Part shown: positions 29,201 to 44,031 of the stretch, piece by piece
Position numbering within the stretch: position 1 is the first letter of the stretch
How the letters are laid out: each line of letters starts with the position of its first letter
Source of the DNA: Certhia americana
Lineage: Eukaryota; Chordata; Aves; Passeriformes; Certhiidae
Reading direction: 5' to 3'
Assembly: GCA_018697195.1 (NCBI GenBank)
Contig: CM031866.1
Coordinates: forward strand, 10,493,455 to 10,557,454
Length of the DNA: 64,000 nt
Translations under genes and position numbers: made by a program
The notes under the pieces: generated by a model
Databases searched by the model: none
What the model saw: only the letters and a program-made list of their open reading frames with translations
What the model was told of the DNA's origin: nothing

Positions 29201-32200
29201 TAGATTTTCTCACTAAGTTAATCCTTTTCCTCAAGGAATACAATTTGATAGCCTGCCCCTAACATAGCTCTTGCAGTCAAAATTACTTTATTCATACTTT
29301 AGAACCTCCCAGCTTTTAATACCTATTCAGCCATATGCAAGAGTGAAATATCCCATTAAAAAATGATCAAGCAATTCTACTGAAAAACTTACGTCGCCCT
29401 CACTGTAAAAATCTTGCCTAGTTTGAATTTAAGCTAAGAAAAATTGCTCCGCTCACAACAATGTAACAATGAGAGCCCATGAGAACAAGACTCAATTGGT
29501 TCCAAGAGTTTTACCCTACACAAAATGGCAAAAAGCAGCTAGAAATGTGCTCTACCTTCTCAGCCCTAAGCATTCCTGTAGCATGGAGGAAAACCCTGGC
29601 TGCCACAGAGTTCCGTCTACAGCCAGCACATGTGGTAGCTTGGGAGATACCTGGAGTGCAGTTTCTACAGCTGCCAGGAACATCAGGCAGAATTAGTGCA
29701 AGAAAATGGGCTGTTTAACTGGTTACAGAGTGTGTAGCCTGCCTGGAGCTCTGTGCTGCCACACAGCTTTAACTGAGAATTCAGACAAATTAATATACTT
29801 TGCAGTCACCACAGCCACACATATATAAATTGGATCCTTTTGATTTGAAGTACACACAAATGCATCAAATCAGGAGCTATTTAATCATTCAGAACAGGGA
29901 ACAAGCACTTTCCAGTTCATATGTGATCCTGTCAAGAATCACTCAGCACACAAGAGCAGAGGATGAGGTTTAAATGTGAGAATATGGACTTCATGAGGTC
30001 TTCCAGATCAGCATGACCTTACCGCCATCATCTTTCCCAGAGGGAGCAGGGGAGCATCAGTTCTAGCCAAGGACAGTCCTTGGGTAGTGGTGTGGCAGCC
30101 CCTCTGTCCAGCCACATTGGCCACAGGAACCATTTACACCTCCCCCTTCTGCAGCCCTACTCTTCACTTCCCCTCTGGGAGAGCAAGAATGGAGACTAAC
30201 AGAGGGGAAAACTGTTCCTGGGATTATTTACAGAATTACAATATAACATGCATTTTTAAAAGGAGGTGCCTGTGGGTGCATTTCCTTTGTGCAGGATGAG
30301 AAATCAGTTACATAACAGAAACCCATAGAGCAGGGAAGGCACAAAGCATTAATAAAGCACATTGAAGTTCACTCAAACTGAGGTGATGGGTTTGCACTGC
30401 CAGCTGGCAGTCAGACAGTCTGGCAATGTCAGAGGTCTTTGTGTCTCCTGATAACAGAGACAGCAAGGGCTACATGTAACCTCTCTGGAGCAGTATTTGA
30501 TGTGACTGGTGGGCATTTGGCTAAATGTTCATTATGCCTTTTCAGCCAATACTTCAAAATGCAAATGCCAGGTACTGAATCTCACAGCAGATCAAGCTGG
30601 AAATTGTATCTCTCCATGTATTAAACAGCCAAAATACAGAAAAAAAATCGAGACCAAGCTACAGTGCAGATTTTTTTTATGTACAGATGAAGCACACAAA
30701 ACATGAAAACACATGCAGATGCTAACTAAAACAGAACTGCCAGAGTTTAATTGGTTGGCAGTCAGTGTGATTCTAGGCAGAAATAGCTGGAGATTGTTCT
30801 ATATTGTGCAAGAAATGAAAGCAGCAAAACCAAATATGTAAAAGCAGATTTACAAAATAAAAGTGCAGCAATATACCCAGCCACAACTGTAGATCTGGAT
30901 ACAGTAATTTATTAGTAACAATAAATAAATTAACTGAATAAGAATTTTAGTACAAATAACGACAATGCACTGCAAATTCAGAGGAAAGAGGTAATGCCTG
31001 ACAAAGAACAAGAAAACCTTACCCTGACCTCAGTATTTTTCCCTCACATAGTGCACTAGGGTAAGAGAGTGACAATGCAGTCACACCTTTACACACAACT
31101 TCCTGCCATTCATGCCAACATTTGCAGTGCAGTCAGGATTTTATTCTAGGTTTAGTGGAGCTGTGTGTAAGGAAAGAGAGAGATTGTGAGATCAAATGAT
31201 GAGCTCTACAAGCCCTAGCATGAGTTCCTGGGCTTAAATAAAAGCTCAGAGGTCAGAGAAGAAAAGAGAAAGAGTTCAGAGAGGCAGGGCTATCCATCTC
31301 CTTTAAGTATTACCACAGCATTCAGGCCACTTCTGCTTCCTGGCAAAGCCTACCAAATATTTAAGGAAGCACTAAGGATGCTAAAAAGTACATTTCCCCT
31401 TTACTTCCTTTCCTCCTGCTTTCCCTCAAATGATTGCTATTTCACTCTTTTCACCTTTTGTTTTACTTTCCCTTTAAATTTACAGTAGAGCACACTGGTT
31501 CTAAAGGGAACTGCCTTGCCAAAAAAGCATTTAGGCCAAGCTTGACTCGGCATGAGTCTATCCTCTTGATAAGAAGGCTGAATAAAATCAGAAAAATACT
31601 CATTGCATAAAGAAAGAGAATCACTAGTAAAGCCAGTTTCAAGTCAATCAAAACTATTCATGAATAGAACAAATATTTTTGGCCGAAGAAGGAAAAACAA
31701 TCTGCATGGACTAAAAATGAAAATGCTATGCCAAATATTGAAATTGATCTGGTATTTTAAACAAGGTTTCAAAGTTTAATTAAATAAAACACCGTTGTTG
31801 ACTAAAGCAATTTTAAATCTTTCAATTTTATACCTGTCCATCAACAAAAACCTCCACTTCCCACAAGTGAACATTTGCAAGTCACTGTTGGAATATAGAA
31901 CACAGAACCTAAAAAGCTGAACAGCTTCTTTTATCAATCATATTAGCTGCCCACACACTGAGGGTGATGCTGTCATCAGAATTCAGCCAGCTGTTTCATT
32001 ACATAAAACAATACAGTGGGTTTTCTCTGAAATAGGTTGGCAAACACTAGCAAGAATTCAAAGAGAAAGGGATTTTGGTACTGTAAACACCCTCCAGTTG
32101 ATCTTTAGATATTGCTGGTCCAGTGCTACACTAAAATAAACTCCTATGCTTCCCTACCTTTTCCTCATCTTATTACAAGTTTGATTTTTCTATCATTTCT

Positions 32201-32875
32201 ACCTAAGTAGAGTTTCTTTGAGATTAATAACCAAAATTTCCTGCAATTACACCTCAATAACACCTACCTGGACATTTTGCTTTAATTTTTGAAGATCGTT
32301 GTCTGGCCAAGAGAATCGTCAAACTGGTACCTAACTACTTCAAGTGAAAATGAATGCAGCCCAAAGAATAAAAAGCCTCTACTGAGACCTACACTTGCTC
32401 TGAGCATTGCTCCATTTGCCAAAGAGTGTCACAGCAGCTTTCCTGCACAAATAGTTACAACAGTAATCCATGGATGACAAGACAATATAGAAGCCTTGAG
32501 CATAGCAAGCTGTGGTCAGTAGGACCTTCTGAATATCAAGATTATTGTTGAAGTGTTGCATTATAGTTTCTTCCCAATTTGGGGTGCGTGTGTAACAAAT
32601 GCTTATTCACTAGGGAAGCTACTATCCAGGAAAATATTTCTGAATCACTGAGAAGCATGATATGTTAGGTCTAATCTGAGAATATGTCTTGAAATAAGCC
32701 TCAAATGGCCCAAATGATGGCATGCCACTAGAAGTAGGCACCAGACTGTTTTGCTTTATCGAGAACACTGATCCAAAACATGACCAAGGATGCCTGAGAA
32801 ACATTACTGACAAAATGGGTTTTGTCTGTGTTTCAAGCAGACTGTTATGAGCTTGGGAAGTAAATAAGGTTTTTC

Positions 32876-32892
32876 TTTTTTTTTTTTTTTTA
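32876..32892. repeat. Poly(T) tract, 17 bp
   Basis: Uninterrupted run of 17 T, followed by 'agg'. It could look like a splice acceptor, but no supporting exon follows. Confidence 0.85.
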
Positions 32893-35800
32893 GGACTACA
32901 GTTTATGGCTAGATTCTTAAATCCTTTATTTATCCAGATTTTTATCTTATTTTGCTCAATCCCAGCCTCCAGTATGATTTCAGGAAAGTTTTCAGTGTCC
33001 TCCAACAATGATCCAGTACCTGCTCAGTGCTGCTATACTCATTTTCTGCCAAAGCAGGCTATATCCCTGCAAAGGCCTAGAATTACCTAAACAGTTGTTA
33101 TATGCAAATTCCCTGTAGAAGGGAGGCAGTGGGATATATTGCCATTTTGTATGAACAGGCAGGTTCATCTTACATAAACAAGAGCATTACTAAAGAGCTA
33201 CAGTCCCCCCCAGACTCGAAAAGCAAAATACCTGCCATATTCATAAATCCCAGATAGCCTATGAATCCCAAGAGCTACTCTGAAATGAGTTTCCACCTTC
33301 ACAGGAACTACATTATTCAAAGGACCTTGCACTTCTAATTTGTCATTGTAATGTGTTCTTCAATACCTTGCACTGACATTGTGTAATTTGACAGTGTTAC
33401 ATGAATTGCTCTCTGAGGACAAGTTATCCAGTAATATTCCCAGTGCTGTTAGTTTCACTGCTGAACATGGCCATTTTCACAAGAAGGACAGAGCATGCAG
33501 TTATTGCAGAATAATTATTTCCATATTGGTTAATTTTGTTGCAGAGAGTAAAAGTGGTCTCACTGAAGCTTAAACATTCTCCATCAGCCTCTCTCTCTCT
33601 GACAGTCCCTTAAAACAAAGCTGAAACTGCTGAGACAGCAGTGATCAAAATTTATCATGTTCTGCAACAGAATGTTCTACTGCTGAAAAGTCTTTGGTGG
33701 TGACACTACTCTTTCTCATAACATAGCACCTAAAATGCTTCATGCAGTTGCTCCACAGATTAAAACACATACTTTTAACCACACACTGCCAACAAATGAC
33801 CAACCATCAGTAACAGCACAAGGCTAAAGTGCTTGACTCAGCAAAGAGCACAGAAAAGAACAGATCTGAGGCCCCTAAAGGAAGCAGGGATGTCAAAACA
33901 TAACCAAGTCTGGCATATCCAGGGCCCTGCTCTTCATCTGAACATGCTGTACTCTTTACCCACATTTCTCTTCCACTAACACACTGTTCTAACACAGCTC
34001 TGGATTTTGGTGGTTTGGGTTTTTTACAGTTGTTATCCATAGATTACTCTTATAATGACTTGACAAACAATGTTATCACACATATGTCCCTTAATGCATA
34101 TTTTAACATAGTTTAATTAAGAATTAAGAAACAGCTATCACTGCAATCAGTGAGAAGTAAAACTCATTAGACCAGACTATTACAGATGTGGAAAAAACCC
34201 TTATAAAACAGGCATGTAGCTATTCGATTATGTTTAAAAAAACCCAAAAAACAACAAAACAACAAAACTATGATTATATAAAAATTACCGATAACAAATT
34301 TGGCAGAAAGATGTATTGACATTTCAAAATAACAGCATTCAGAACAAATAAGTATGTCTTCTAAGCAAATTATTAGGAATTTTCATTAAACTAGAGGTTG
34401 GAAAATTATAGCTCAGTTCCCGATAATACAGTATACTTCTCCCTCTGCTGGAAAATCCATCCTACTACACAATCTAAAACCTTATAAAGTTGAAGTATTA
34501 TTATAACATACTTCTCTGACTCCTCCTGCTGGGAGAGGTAAAGACTTTAATATAAACACAGCTCAGTGCTTTTATAATGAATGCTGCATTGCCTCAATAA
34601 TTTATTTATTTGGGTGCTTCATTTTTGTGAATGACTTGCAAATGGAAGTCAAGGGATTATAACTGTTACTACTCAAACTCCTACCTGGTGACAACTTTAA
34701 AAATTATCATGCTTGAATTTTCATGGTTAAATTGTCTCCTTCCAGACAGATATTTTTCAGAGAGAAGGGAAGGAATGCTGTATTTCAGCAAAATTCTCTA
34801 AGCTCATATTTTTACTCACAGAGGTGAAAAAATAACTTGATATGCAATTCCTTTCTAAGAACTTCCACACATAGACACATACTAGAAAAACTCATAATTT
34901 TAGCTTCTGTAGATGCTGAAACTAATGCTTAAGTGCTGGCTGATGTTGGAAGCAAGTAACAAGTTCAGCAAGTAATAAAACGAATTTGGAGAAAACTGTT
35001 TAGTGAGATGAAGGACAGGTGGAATTAATTGCTCTATGGAAATATTTCACAACTAGCATAACTCATGCCACTATTTAACAATACAAAGAGGCTTCCCTAA
35101 CTCATTAAAGTACAGAGGTTCTGGGTAAGCTTGTATACACAAACCTCTTAACAGAGGAAATGCATATGCAAACATTAATTTTTTAAGACATATCTATGTT
35201 GCTGGAAGTGTCTGCTGCCAAAATCCAGATATTGATGAATTTGAGTTGGACATGCATCCAGATTTCCAACCATTCAAAAAACATTTACAAAATTTCACTC
35301 AACTCATCAGAAGAAGAATCAGAAGGAAAAAACAACACATCAAAAAGCAATTCCTTAAATGGCCATTTATTTTGTTTAATAGCTACATAACACACTTTAG
35401 GATGACAGTCTTCAAATTAGTTATCTAAATTGCATCATGATTAAACCCATTTTCTGAAAAGAACAAACTGCAATGAGTTTCAAAAAGAGTAGCCTACAAG
35501 CAAGTCAAAATGATAAGATTTTATTAAATGGAAGAGTAACCCCCATGAAATTCTGAGAATTGCTTTCAATTAGCAAGGCCCAATTCAGGCACCCTCCTGT
35601 GTTATGTCTCTTGTGGGGAAAAAAAGAAACAAGACACAAACAAACAAAAAAGACCTAAGAGAAAAAAAAAAAATTATCATTCCAGCTCCCCAGTCCTTTA
35701 AGTCCTTTTGTTAACAGCAATGGATCACTGGTATGCAGTCAGCTGAAATAAAGCTCACTTTCTACCAGGTCTCTTGCTGAGAGGTTAAAAGGGCAGGAGG

Positions 35801-38800
35801 ACTTCAGCCCTAAGAGACAAGCATTTTCAAATACTTTTATTTTTCTCTAGTCTCAATATTGTCTGCTATTCACTAAAACACAAAAGAGCCGGACACAAAT
35901 TCAATCTGGATTAACACAAAACTTGTGACAATCCCAAGTCTCTGGTCTGGGGATAAACCTGAAAACCATTTATAAGACAAAAATGTCATACTCAGGGGCC
36001 CAAATCTCTTTGTGTCCCCAAGCATTGCTCAGTCTATGAAGCACGCAGCATGTACAAGGTGCTGTGCTCTTCAGCTCAGCTCATGTCCATCCTGCCAGGC
36101 TTTGTCAGAGCTGCCCACTGGGGCTGGCACTCTCTGACTGCCCTGACAGGGATGGGTTGAGCTGCCACAGGCCATGGCATCAAACAGCCTGACAGGATGG
36201 ACTAACTAGGTGTGCCAGCCCAAGCTAACAGCTCTCTATTGCAGACTACAGGGACCCATGGGAAAGAGCAACCAGTGTTTAGTGTAGAAATCCTCTTCAT
36301 CTGAAGCCAGGTAAAACATCTCCTCTCTGCTCCAGAAGCCTTAAAAGGAAAAAAACTTCTATTCTAGCAATAGCCATTAAACACTACAAAATTACATTTT
36401 AAACCTGTCTGAATCACTAGTTTTCTCTTTCAAGTGGAAGATCCTCACGAGGCACACAAAGTAAGCAATTCTGAAGACTGTCTCCACCAGAACAAACACA
36501 GGCAATACCGAAAAAGTCCCTGAGAACATCTAAAAATATTGGCACCTTTGCAATTAGTACTTTTTCAGTTCAGGCAATGGCTCTTAAGCACAAGTTTCAA
36601 ACTGATGAATTTGGGATGTATGATAGACTGGAAACAGGAAAAAGAAAACAAATTAAAAAGTATTCGCAGACTCATTCAACTCAGAAGCAATAGGTAGGGG
36701 AACTTGAAAATTAATGAAGGGAATCTGAAAACTGAGATAACATCAAGAGAAACATGCAAAGTAAGCCAAACCAGAGAGGAATAGGAAACAAATTACCCTG
36801 CAAGTTTCACACACAGATGCACAATGTTAAAAACAGACACCTCTGAGCAGAGGATACTTCTGCAGAGCTGTTACAGAGTAAGTAGCTCTGAAATGAAGCA
36901 GTTTGGGGGTTAGAATTTTACAGATTTAATTTTAAAAATATAAGAAAATACAGTATTTTCTGGCACTTTAAAATGCAATTGCAAAAGAAGTTTCCATAGC
37001 TGCTCTTCAGGACAGTCTCATTTTTTCCAAATCGCCTCAGATTTGCTCAAATAAGGTGTTAGACCAGAATCAAAACTCATTACACAATATAAGTGCTTTG
37101 GCAAAACTGCCACATCTTTGACCAAAATGTGAATAAACGTAAAAACAAAAAGGATACTTAAAACAGTACCTGGAAAACAGAACTGGTCTAGGCATTGCCT
37201 ACATTTCCCTATAAGTCACCACATAAGGTCTGTCAGCTACACTGACCTAACAGTTGTCACAAGAAAAAACCAAAACCCAGTAAGCTACTTCTCCAAATGA
37301 ACTACACTGAAGACTTTCATTTCTTTGTCTTTCCTCAGCTTGTTCCCCTATATTGCTTCCAAGCTTTCTAATTTTTAAAAATAAAATCAATTTTCCTTTA
37401 AAACAATCTTTGCCAGAATACATAAATAGAACAGATGTCCTCCTAAGTAATCAGAATGTTTCCTGTAGAAAACCCTTTTTTAAAACATTTTACCTTAAAG
37501 AATGGACAGGTGATTTCCAAATTAAAAAGAGATTGTCACTTCAACTTGGGCTTTTTTTCCCAAGGATTCTTTTTTGGAGGACATAAAATAGCCATCAGTT
37601 ATTAGAAGTTTAGTCCTTTAGCAAGCCTATATAAGCACTCTACTGCAACTATGATTCTTCTCAAGGGAATGTTATAGTGGCTGCCCTGCAATTCAAAGAA
37701 ATAATAATTCAAATGTGCATTTCAGTTACAGCTTTTGTGAAACAATATTTTTAGAGCTTTTAAAAATTTCTGGGGTGATGCCAAAAAATTAAAGTATGAA
37801 AGAGTCCTAACAAATGCCTAATCAATCTTTTTTATTTAAATAGTCTCTGAATCAAGGTCCAATATAAAAAAAGCTGTTGAGCTTTATCCTAATACCATTG
37901 TAAGATGTGACAGAATGTGCCATAAAAATACATCACAGTAATGGGGATTTTGTTCTAGCAATAAGTACTTTTCAAGAGTTTCTGTAAATATTTTAAAATC
38001 TAAATAAGACAAATTATTTGCTGAATCTCTGTTACTTAATAACAGAATATCTATGAAATTTACCTTAATTGTAAGTCACATAATTTTTGTTTCTGTAACA
38101 CTTCAAAATCTGGAAATATTTTTCTCCATAAAAGTACCTGTGCACTCAGTTCCTACTCGTGAGCTGGGTAAATCTGTGACTATGCACTTGTCTAAATCTC
38201 ATCTATTTTTGTTTCACAACGTGCACAGAAGAAATTCAGAACAAGCAGTAGGGCTTATTGCATAATTATTAGCTCCAGCAGGAGACTGTATGCATGAACA
38301 ACTTTGGAATTCTTTTTCTTAAGGACTATTTCACATCTAAATCTTGAGGTTGATTTTTGTTTTATCACTGCATACTTAGTTTGAAATTACTGCTGTGTTT
38401 CATAAATGCTAATATTTCTTTTAAAAATATTTAAATATTTAAATTTGCAATTTTGTAACTTAGCACGCTGATTCACTTTGAGAAATATGCATTAAATGTA
38501 AGAAAATACTTCAGAAATCTCTAGCAGTGACCATTATATTGTGAAACAGTTTCTATACATCAGAAATTAGGGATACTATCATTTGTAATAAAGAAATACT
38601 TTGCTAAGTTTAAACCATTTTTTTCCTGAATTGTTTCCATTGAATATTATTGAGCAACTATTAATTGTGAATAAGGAATGAATATTTGAATGAAAATATG
38701 TGACCAAAAAAAGGTAACCAATCCACATTCCATTCACATATTTCTTCTTCATACAGTAAGGACTGGAATCTGGTACATCTGAAGGCAGAAATAAATAGAA

Positions 38801-41800
38801 ATGTCCTATGCAAGATCAAGCAGCTGTTTAAAGTTCAAATAGAAAAGACTCTTGCATTGGTTTCAACCGAGCAGAACAACTCCACCTATCTGATTTACAT
38901 ACCACTTTTCTTATATGCATAATTTTTTTAAGCATGGGGCTGAAATTTTTCAGACATTCTCTATATCCAAAAATGAAATCTGGCCCAAAAAGAATCTCAA
39001 CTCACTGCCTCAGCCATTTTCTTTATCTGTCTGCTAGTGCCAAGAAATGCAAACCCTCCCCTGCAGAAAGATACCATTGCTTGAAAATTGGATCCTCAAT
39101 ACCAACTTCATCATCTCTGCTGGCTGGTGCCTATGTCTGATTTGGACTCCAAAAAAAGTAACAGAACTTAAAAACAATGTTCTGAGTGTGCATTAGTTAA
39201 GACTTAAAATATTGGTAGAGCCTAAAAAAATTCTTGAAATAACCCACAAGCTCCTCATAAAAAGTTATTCAGACCACGTCACTCAGATGTGTTTCTATTT
39301 CAAATAGAAAGTGGTTGCTGCAGAGGTACTGTTGAAGATGTCTGCTCCTCCTCACAGCTGCTCCTCTTCACACTCATGTTCCTGTATTTCTTACCATTGG
39401 CTTCTGTGAGTGTGGATTCAGTCGCCAAATGTCTCTTACCCACATTCCATTCTTCCAAATAGCTGAGACTAGACAAGAATTTTAAATATATCTCCTCAGC
39501 TGGAGGATTTTCATGCAAAAAAAGAAGAAATTCCCTTGTCATTTTATTTAAATTTTATAGTGTTATTTAAATTTTTCGTATCAGTCATGATCTGAGACGA
39601 GAAAGGCTCTTATTTAGAGGCACTAAATCCAATTCAAACTTAGAAAGTGCACACACAATCAGCCAGAGCAAACATGTTATTTCATTAATGCCATAAGTCT
39701 GTGCTGCCTGAACTGTTCCTGTCCAAGCACTGTCTTGCAGCTGATCTCTCTCAGTGCAAACCTGCACTCAGTCATTGGATAAAGCAAAATCATTTAATCC
39801 CACAAAACCAGTAGGCCTCCACAGATCCATACACTTTTCTGGTGACATCAAGCGATCAACAGCAGGCAGATATTTCATAGAAAGATCTCCCTTGAAAGAT
39901 CTGGGAATCAGATGAAATTTGTACACAACCAGAGCACTTCCTGCCTTTGTAACACCTGGAAATGTCACACTGAGTGACAAAGTCCTGTAGCAGTCACTGC
40001 AAAGCATCATTGCTGCTTCATGCTGCTGAGGTGCCCAGCCACGTTGTTGCACTTGATCTTCCATTCCCTTATCTCTTTTCTTTAAGCCCTCTCCCACACA
40101 GCACCATCTTTATGCATAGGAGTCCTCACATTCGTAAGCTCCAGGCTGATAGCCTAAGGCCCTGTCTATGTGAAAGACAGACTCTGTAACACCTGTGTGA
40201 ATGCTGCCATACTGGAACACACAGACACACGTCACACCTTCACAAGTGCAGCTGATACCAGCTTGATTTTACATGACAACTAAACAAAACATGTAGAACA
40301 ACTACACTAAGAACTGCTAAAACACAGAATTGGCTTAAGATTGAGAGGTTTGGACTGACTGACTGTGACTGTCTATCAGCTTTCATACCCTAACTAAAGA
40401 TATGCTCTTTCAAAGTGAAAGAGGATGAATAACTCAGTCACCTTCAGAATATTCTTAATTCCATTCTCCCTGACAAGGTTGGATCCCAGTATTAATAGTA
40501 AGTGAGATGTAGCAGATAACACAAATAAACATAAGATAAAATTTTTATTTTGCATTTCTAAATATAGCTAATAAGAACAGATGATGTTACTTCTCTCTAT
40601 TCATATCTGTTTGTGTTGTTTGGAAAGAATGGGCTATGTTTACTGCTTTGTAACTATGACACCTTGTTTCCCAGCATAATTTTTCTTATTCCATGTTGAC
40701 TGGCACTGTCAGAGCACTGCAATCTGCAGAGCAATCTCCATGCTCATGATTGAATAGCTCCTCATGGTATTATTCATTTTTCTGGGAGACATGATAAATA
40801 TATTCTGTACTTAAAGGTGCAAATCTGAAAAAAAAATTATATTTGAATATTTCAGCTCAAGTCTTGATAAAGCTAGACAGATATAAGAAAAATTAATCCC
40901 CCACTGGTCTCATTTCAATTTCATGGATTCTCTTCTGCAATCATAAAGCAGAGTAGTAGCCTGTCTGAATGGAAATATTACGTGTTCTAAATTGATCAAT
41001 ATTATACTGAAATGGACAGTAAGGGCTATTGATAGCTTGAGAAACAGACTTTGAGATCTGAGGGGCCTTCTAGTTTGCGGTCGTTGCATTTTGCTGACCA
41101 TTCCAAGACTGAAAATCAGCCCCTTTGTAATAACATCATCTCTTGTGAAACAGATCCTGAAAAACGCAGCCATGGTCTGTGAGATTGCCCTTAGCATCTC
41201 CTAAATAGGGGCTAGCACACTGCTAGGCAAGTCTTCCCTAACAATAGTAGGATTTTATCCTGATGAAAATCAATGAAAACATTCTCTCTCTTCCATGAAG
41301 CCACTCCTTATACCCCATCAATAAAGCATTTATTTTCCTTTGTCAGTGAAAGAAAAGGCACAGTTCAGGTCTACCAAATCAAGCATGTGCACACTGCACT
41401 GGCCTGGCTCCATTCCATCTCTAGGCTTTAATATATTTATTCTCAAAACCTGGGAAACACTGATGTCACCATTTTACACATCATGACCAGACACATTTAG
41501 AATTATACAGGTTGCATTTAAAAGTAAAAAATTAAATCCGAATTTCCCTCATAAAGACTAAAGTTTACATCATCCTCTAGCTGTACATAGATAGACTCAG
41601 AAGCTAAATTTCAATATGAATTAGGTTACCTTCTATCTCACACCCCCACCCCAAATCATCCTTTCCTTTCTTCCTTCAACTTTCCAAAGCACAGAAATGT
41701 ACAAGTAAGACTGTGCCATCTTTGTGTCACTGGGGTACAAATTCCTTCTGTCTGGCCTTTCTGTATCCTCTGCTGTAATAATTGTCCTTGTGACCACCTG

Positions 41801-44000
41801 TATTTAGGAGAGTATTAATTTTGAGGTTTTGTACAAATGCTCAGACCTCCTGCTAAAGGTTGAATAAAAAAAATTAACCCTAAGGAACTTAGTAGGACTG
41901 GATTCAGAAACAGGTTTTGCTTGTGAATAAGGCAAGAGTTGACACAAGAAGACAAACAATTTATGACTTACAATTTCAAAACAACTTGCAAACATTAACC
42001 AGTTGCTAAATGTATTTGCAAAACAATCTAGGATACCAATCAAGGGGTGCAATGAAAAAGGGGAATGAAAATAGACTAAAACAGCAAAGAAGTTTTCTGT
42101 AAAGAGCTACCTAAGCCATAGCAGAAGAGAAGAATAAATCATACATTAATACAGTGTACTATTTTAAAATAATGTTGGATAAACAGAGAAAGGAGCAAGG
42201 AGAAAGAAAGTAGTGCATTCCTCACAAAATTTTTACTTTCTCCATTGTCATTAAGTCCATGATAAAATGAGAACCATTTCATAACAAGTTTGAAGTGCAT
42301 TTCCTCCCCTTTATTCACATTATTTAAGCTTACTTAAACTTTGGAGCCTGAAGTACAGGCAGCATATCTACCGGAAAAAGATCCACAGACTCAAACAGTT
42401 TTTTCATGAGTTCTCTGATCTCAAATTTTTATGATTTTATGTTTAAATGTCTATTAGTCCATGACCAAATATAACCACTGGGTGTCACTAATGCTCTATA
42501 AAAAACCGCAGCGTGTTATTGCATTTCCCACTTATTTTCTGGTGGAATTACTGCCACATGCTTTGGCAATCCCTGAGCCTTCACAAAATACTCACATGTT
42601 TAGGACCAGCATTAAATTTAAACAGATGACTAAGTGGGAGTACAGACTCTCAGGAGGTCTGTGTTTTCCTGAGAATCAATACTATCTCTGCCTCAACTCT
42701 GACTGAATAGGATTCAATTTAGTGAGCAACAAAATCCTGCCATGGACCAACAATACATGAAAGCAACTGTTTCTATGCAGTCGTTCTGAGAACAGAACAA
42801 CCTAATTAATTGGTGTCAAATAGAACAACAAAGTCAATGTGCTCCTAGGGTAAAAATCAAGAGGATCCTTTGTTATCATTATTTATCAACTGATACTAAA
42901 ATCCAGCACTGACAAGAACTATTCATTGTTCTTTGTATGTCTGTGGGGTTGATCTGTAAGTGAGGTTTAGAGGTGAGGTTCTATAAACTAGTTCTTTTTT
43001 TTGTTGCCAGTAAATTAACTTTCCACTAGCAAAGCTCTATTTTAGCCTGAATAAAGCAATTAATTAAAAGGATTTCCTTTCATCAGGTTTAGGAAAGGGC
43101 TTTTTCAAGCATCAGGTTGTCATCTTTCTAATCACTTAACAAATGATAAATCACTTAGGACAAAAATCAACCTTTTAAAAGTGTCTTTACTATAAAAAAA
43201 GGATATAGTTTCTACCAGAGTACAACTGTAATTAACATTCAGTTTTCCAAGTGCAATACTGAATTGCTCCTTTGATTCTGTATTGGAAGGATCAGCTGTG
43301 AAACATAAGTTCAAATATAAAACTACTGAGATCAAGTTCATCATTGAAGTTCAAGCACTTTCTTTTCTCATTATTAATTTCTGATTTTATTCTCTTTGAT
43401 CTTTCCAGTCTGTAACAAGTAGAGCATCAACCATTCCCTTGATTCTTGAAAATTGATTATTTAAAATGAATCAAGTTTTTACTTCTTTTTCACAATCATT
43501 CTAGAATACATTAAGCATAAGAAATAAAAAAGGTTATGCTCACAACAATAGGCCTCAGAGTAGTTTTATGCCATCACCAGCATCATCAGCTTCAAATATC
43601 ATTCCAAAGTAATCCCATCCACATGAAAGCTACATGCTGACTGTCAGAAGACAGAATGTTTCTTTGCTTTTCGTCTCCTATTCTGTGATTTCATTTTAAC
43701 AGCAGATGGCTGACATGCAACACAATAGTGTCAGAGCATCACAAATGTAAAGCATGCCTACATCAACCGTTTATGTATGTTACTGCTTCCTCTGCCACAG
43801 TACCAAGCCACTGGAACGTCCAGCAAGATGACATGAACAGAAGCAGTCTGCTCAAAATAAAGCCCAGAGAAGCTAATGAAGTTATCCTGAAATTTTGGCC
43901 ATATGTGTTATGTTTTTCATTAGCTATTAAAGTATGTTGGTTATGTTTCTATCAAAAAGGAAGAGATAGATATGTACGTATAAAGAAAATACAGATACAT

Positions 44001-44031
44001 ATTTGAATGGCATTTCTATTGCCATTCAAAT
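44001..44031. repeat. Perfect 12-bp inverted repeat with 7-nt loop
   Basis: The arms at 44001-44012 ('atttgaatggca') and 44020-44031 ('tgccattcaaat') are exact reverse complements, separated by 'tttctat'. No transposon ends or gene terminator context are seen around it, so function is unknown. Confidence 0.7.

Larger units (their letters stand above)
23465..44000. other. Noncoding AT-rich DNA, no gene recognised
   Basis: No exon, RNA gene or transposon was recognised. The longest open frames (23502-23879 plus, 125 codons; 32622-33008 minus, 128 codons; 39768-40097 minus, 109 codons) have no recognisable domain. Simple repeats include A16 at 25385-25400, A14 at 26211-26224 followed by an A/C-rich low-complexity stretch to about 26280, T17 at 32876-32892 and A12 at 35662-35673. 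A short (TAGATAGG)-type repeat lies near 28338-28355. Confidence 0.55.

Noticed and set aside
32870..32896. Long T-run followed by 'agg', like a splice acceptor
   Set aside because: A T17 homopolymer followed by AG is expected from simple repeats, and no convincing exon or donor follows.
39768..40097. Minus-strand open frame of 109 codons with a fairly protein-like composition
   Set aside because: No domain was recognised and there are no clear splice sites or flanking exons. Chance open frames of this length are expected in 64 kb.
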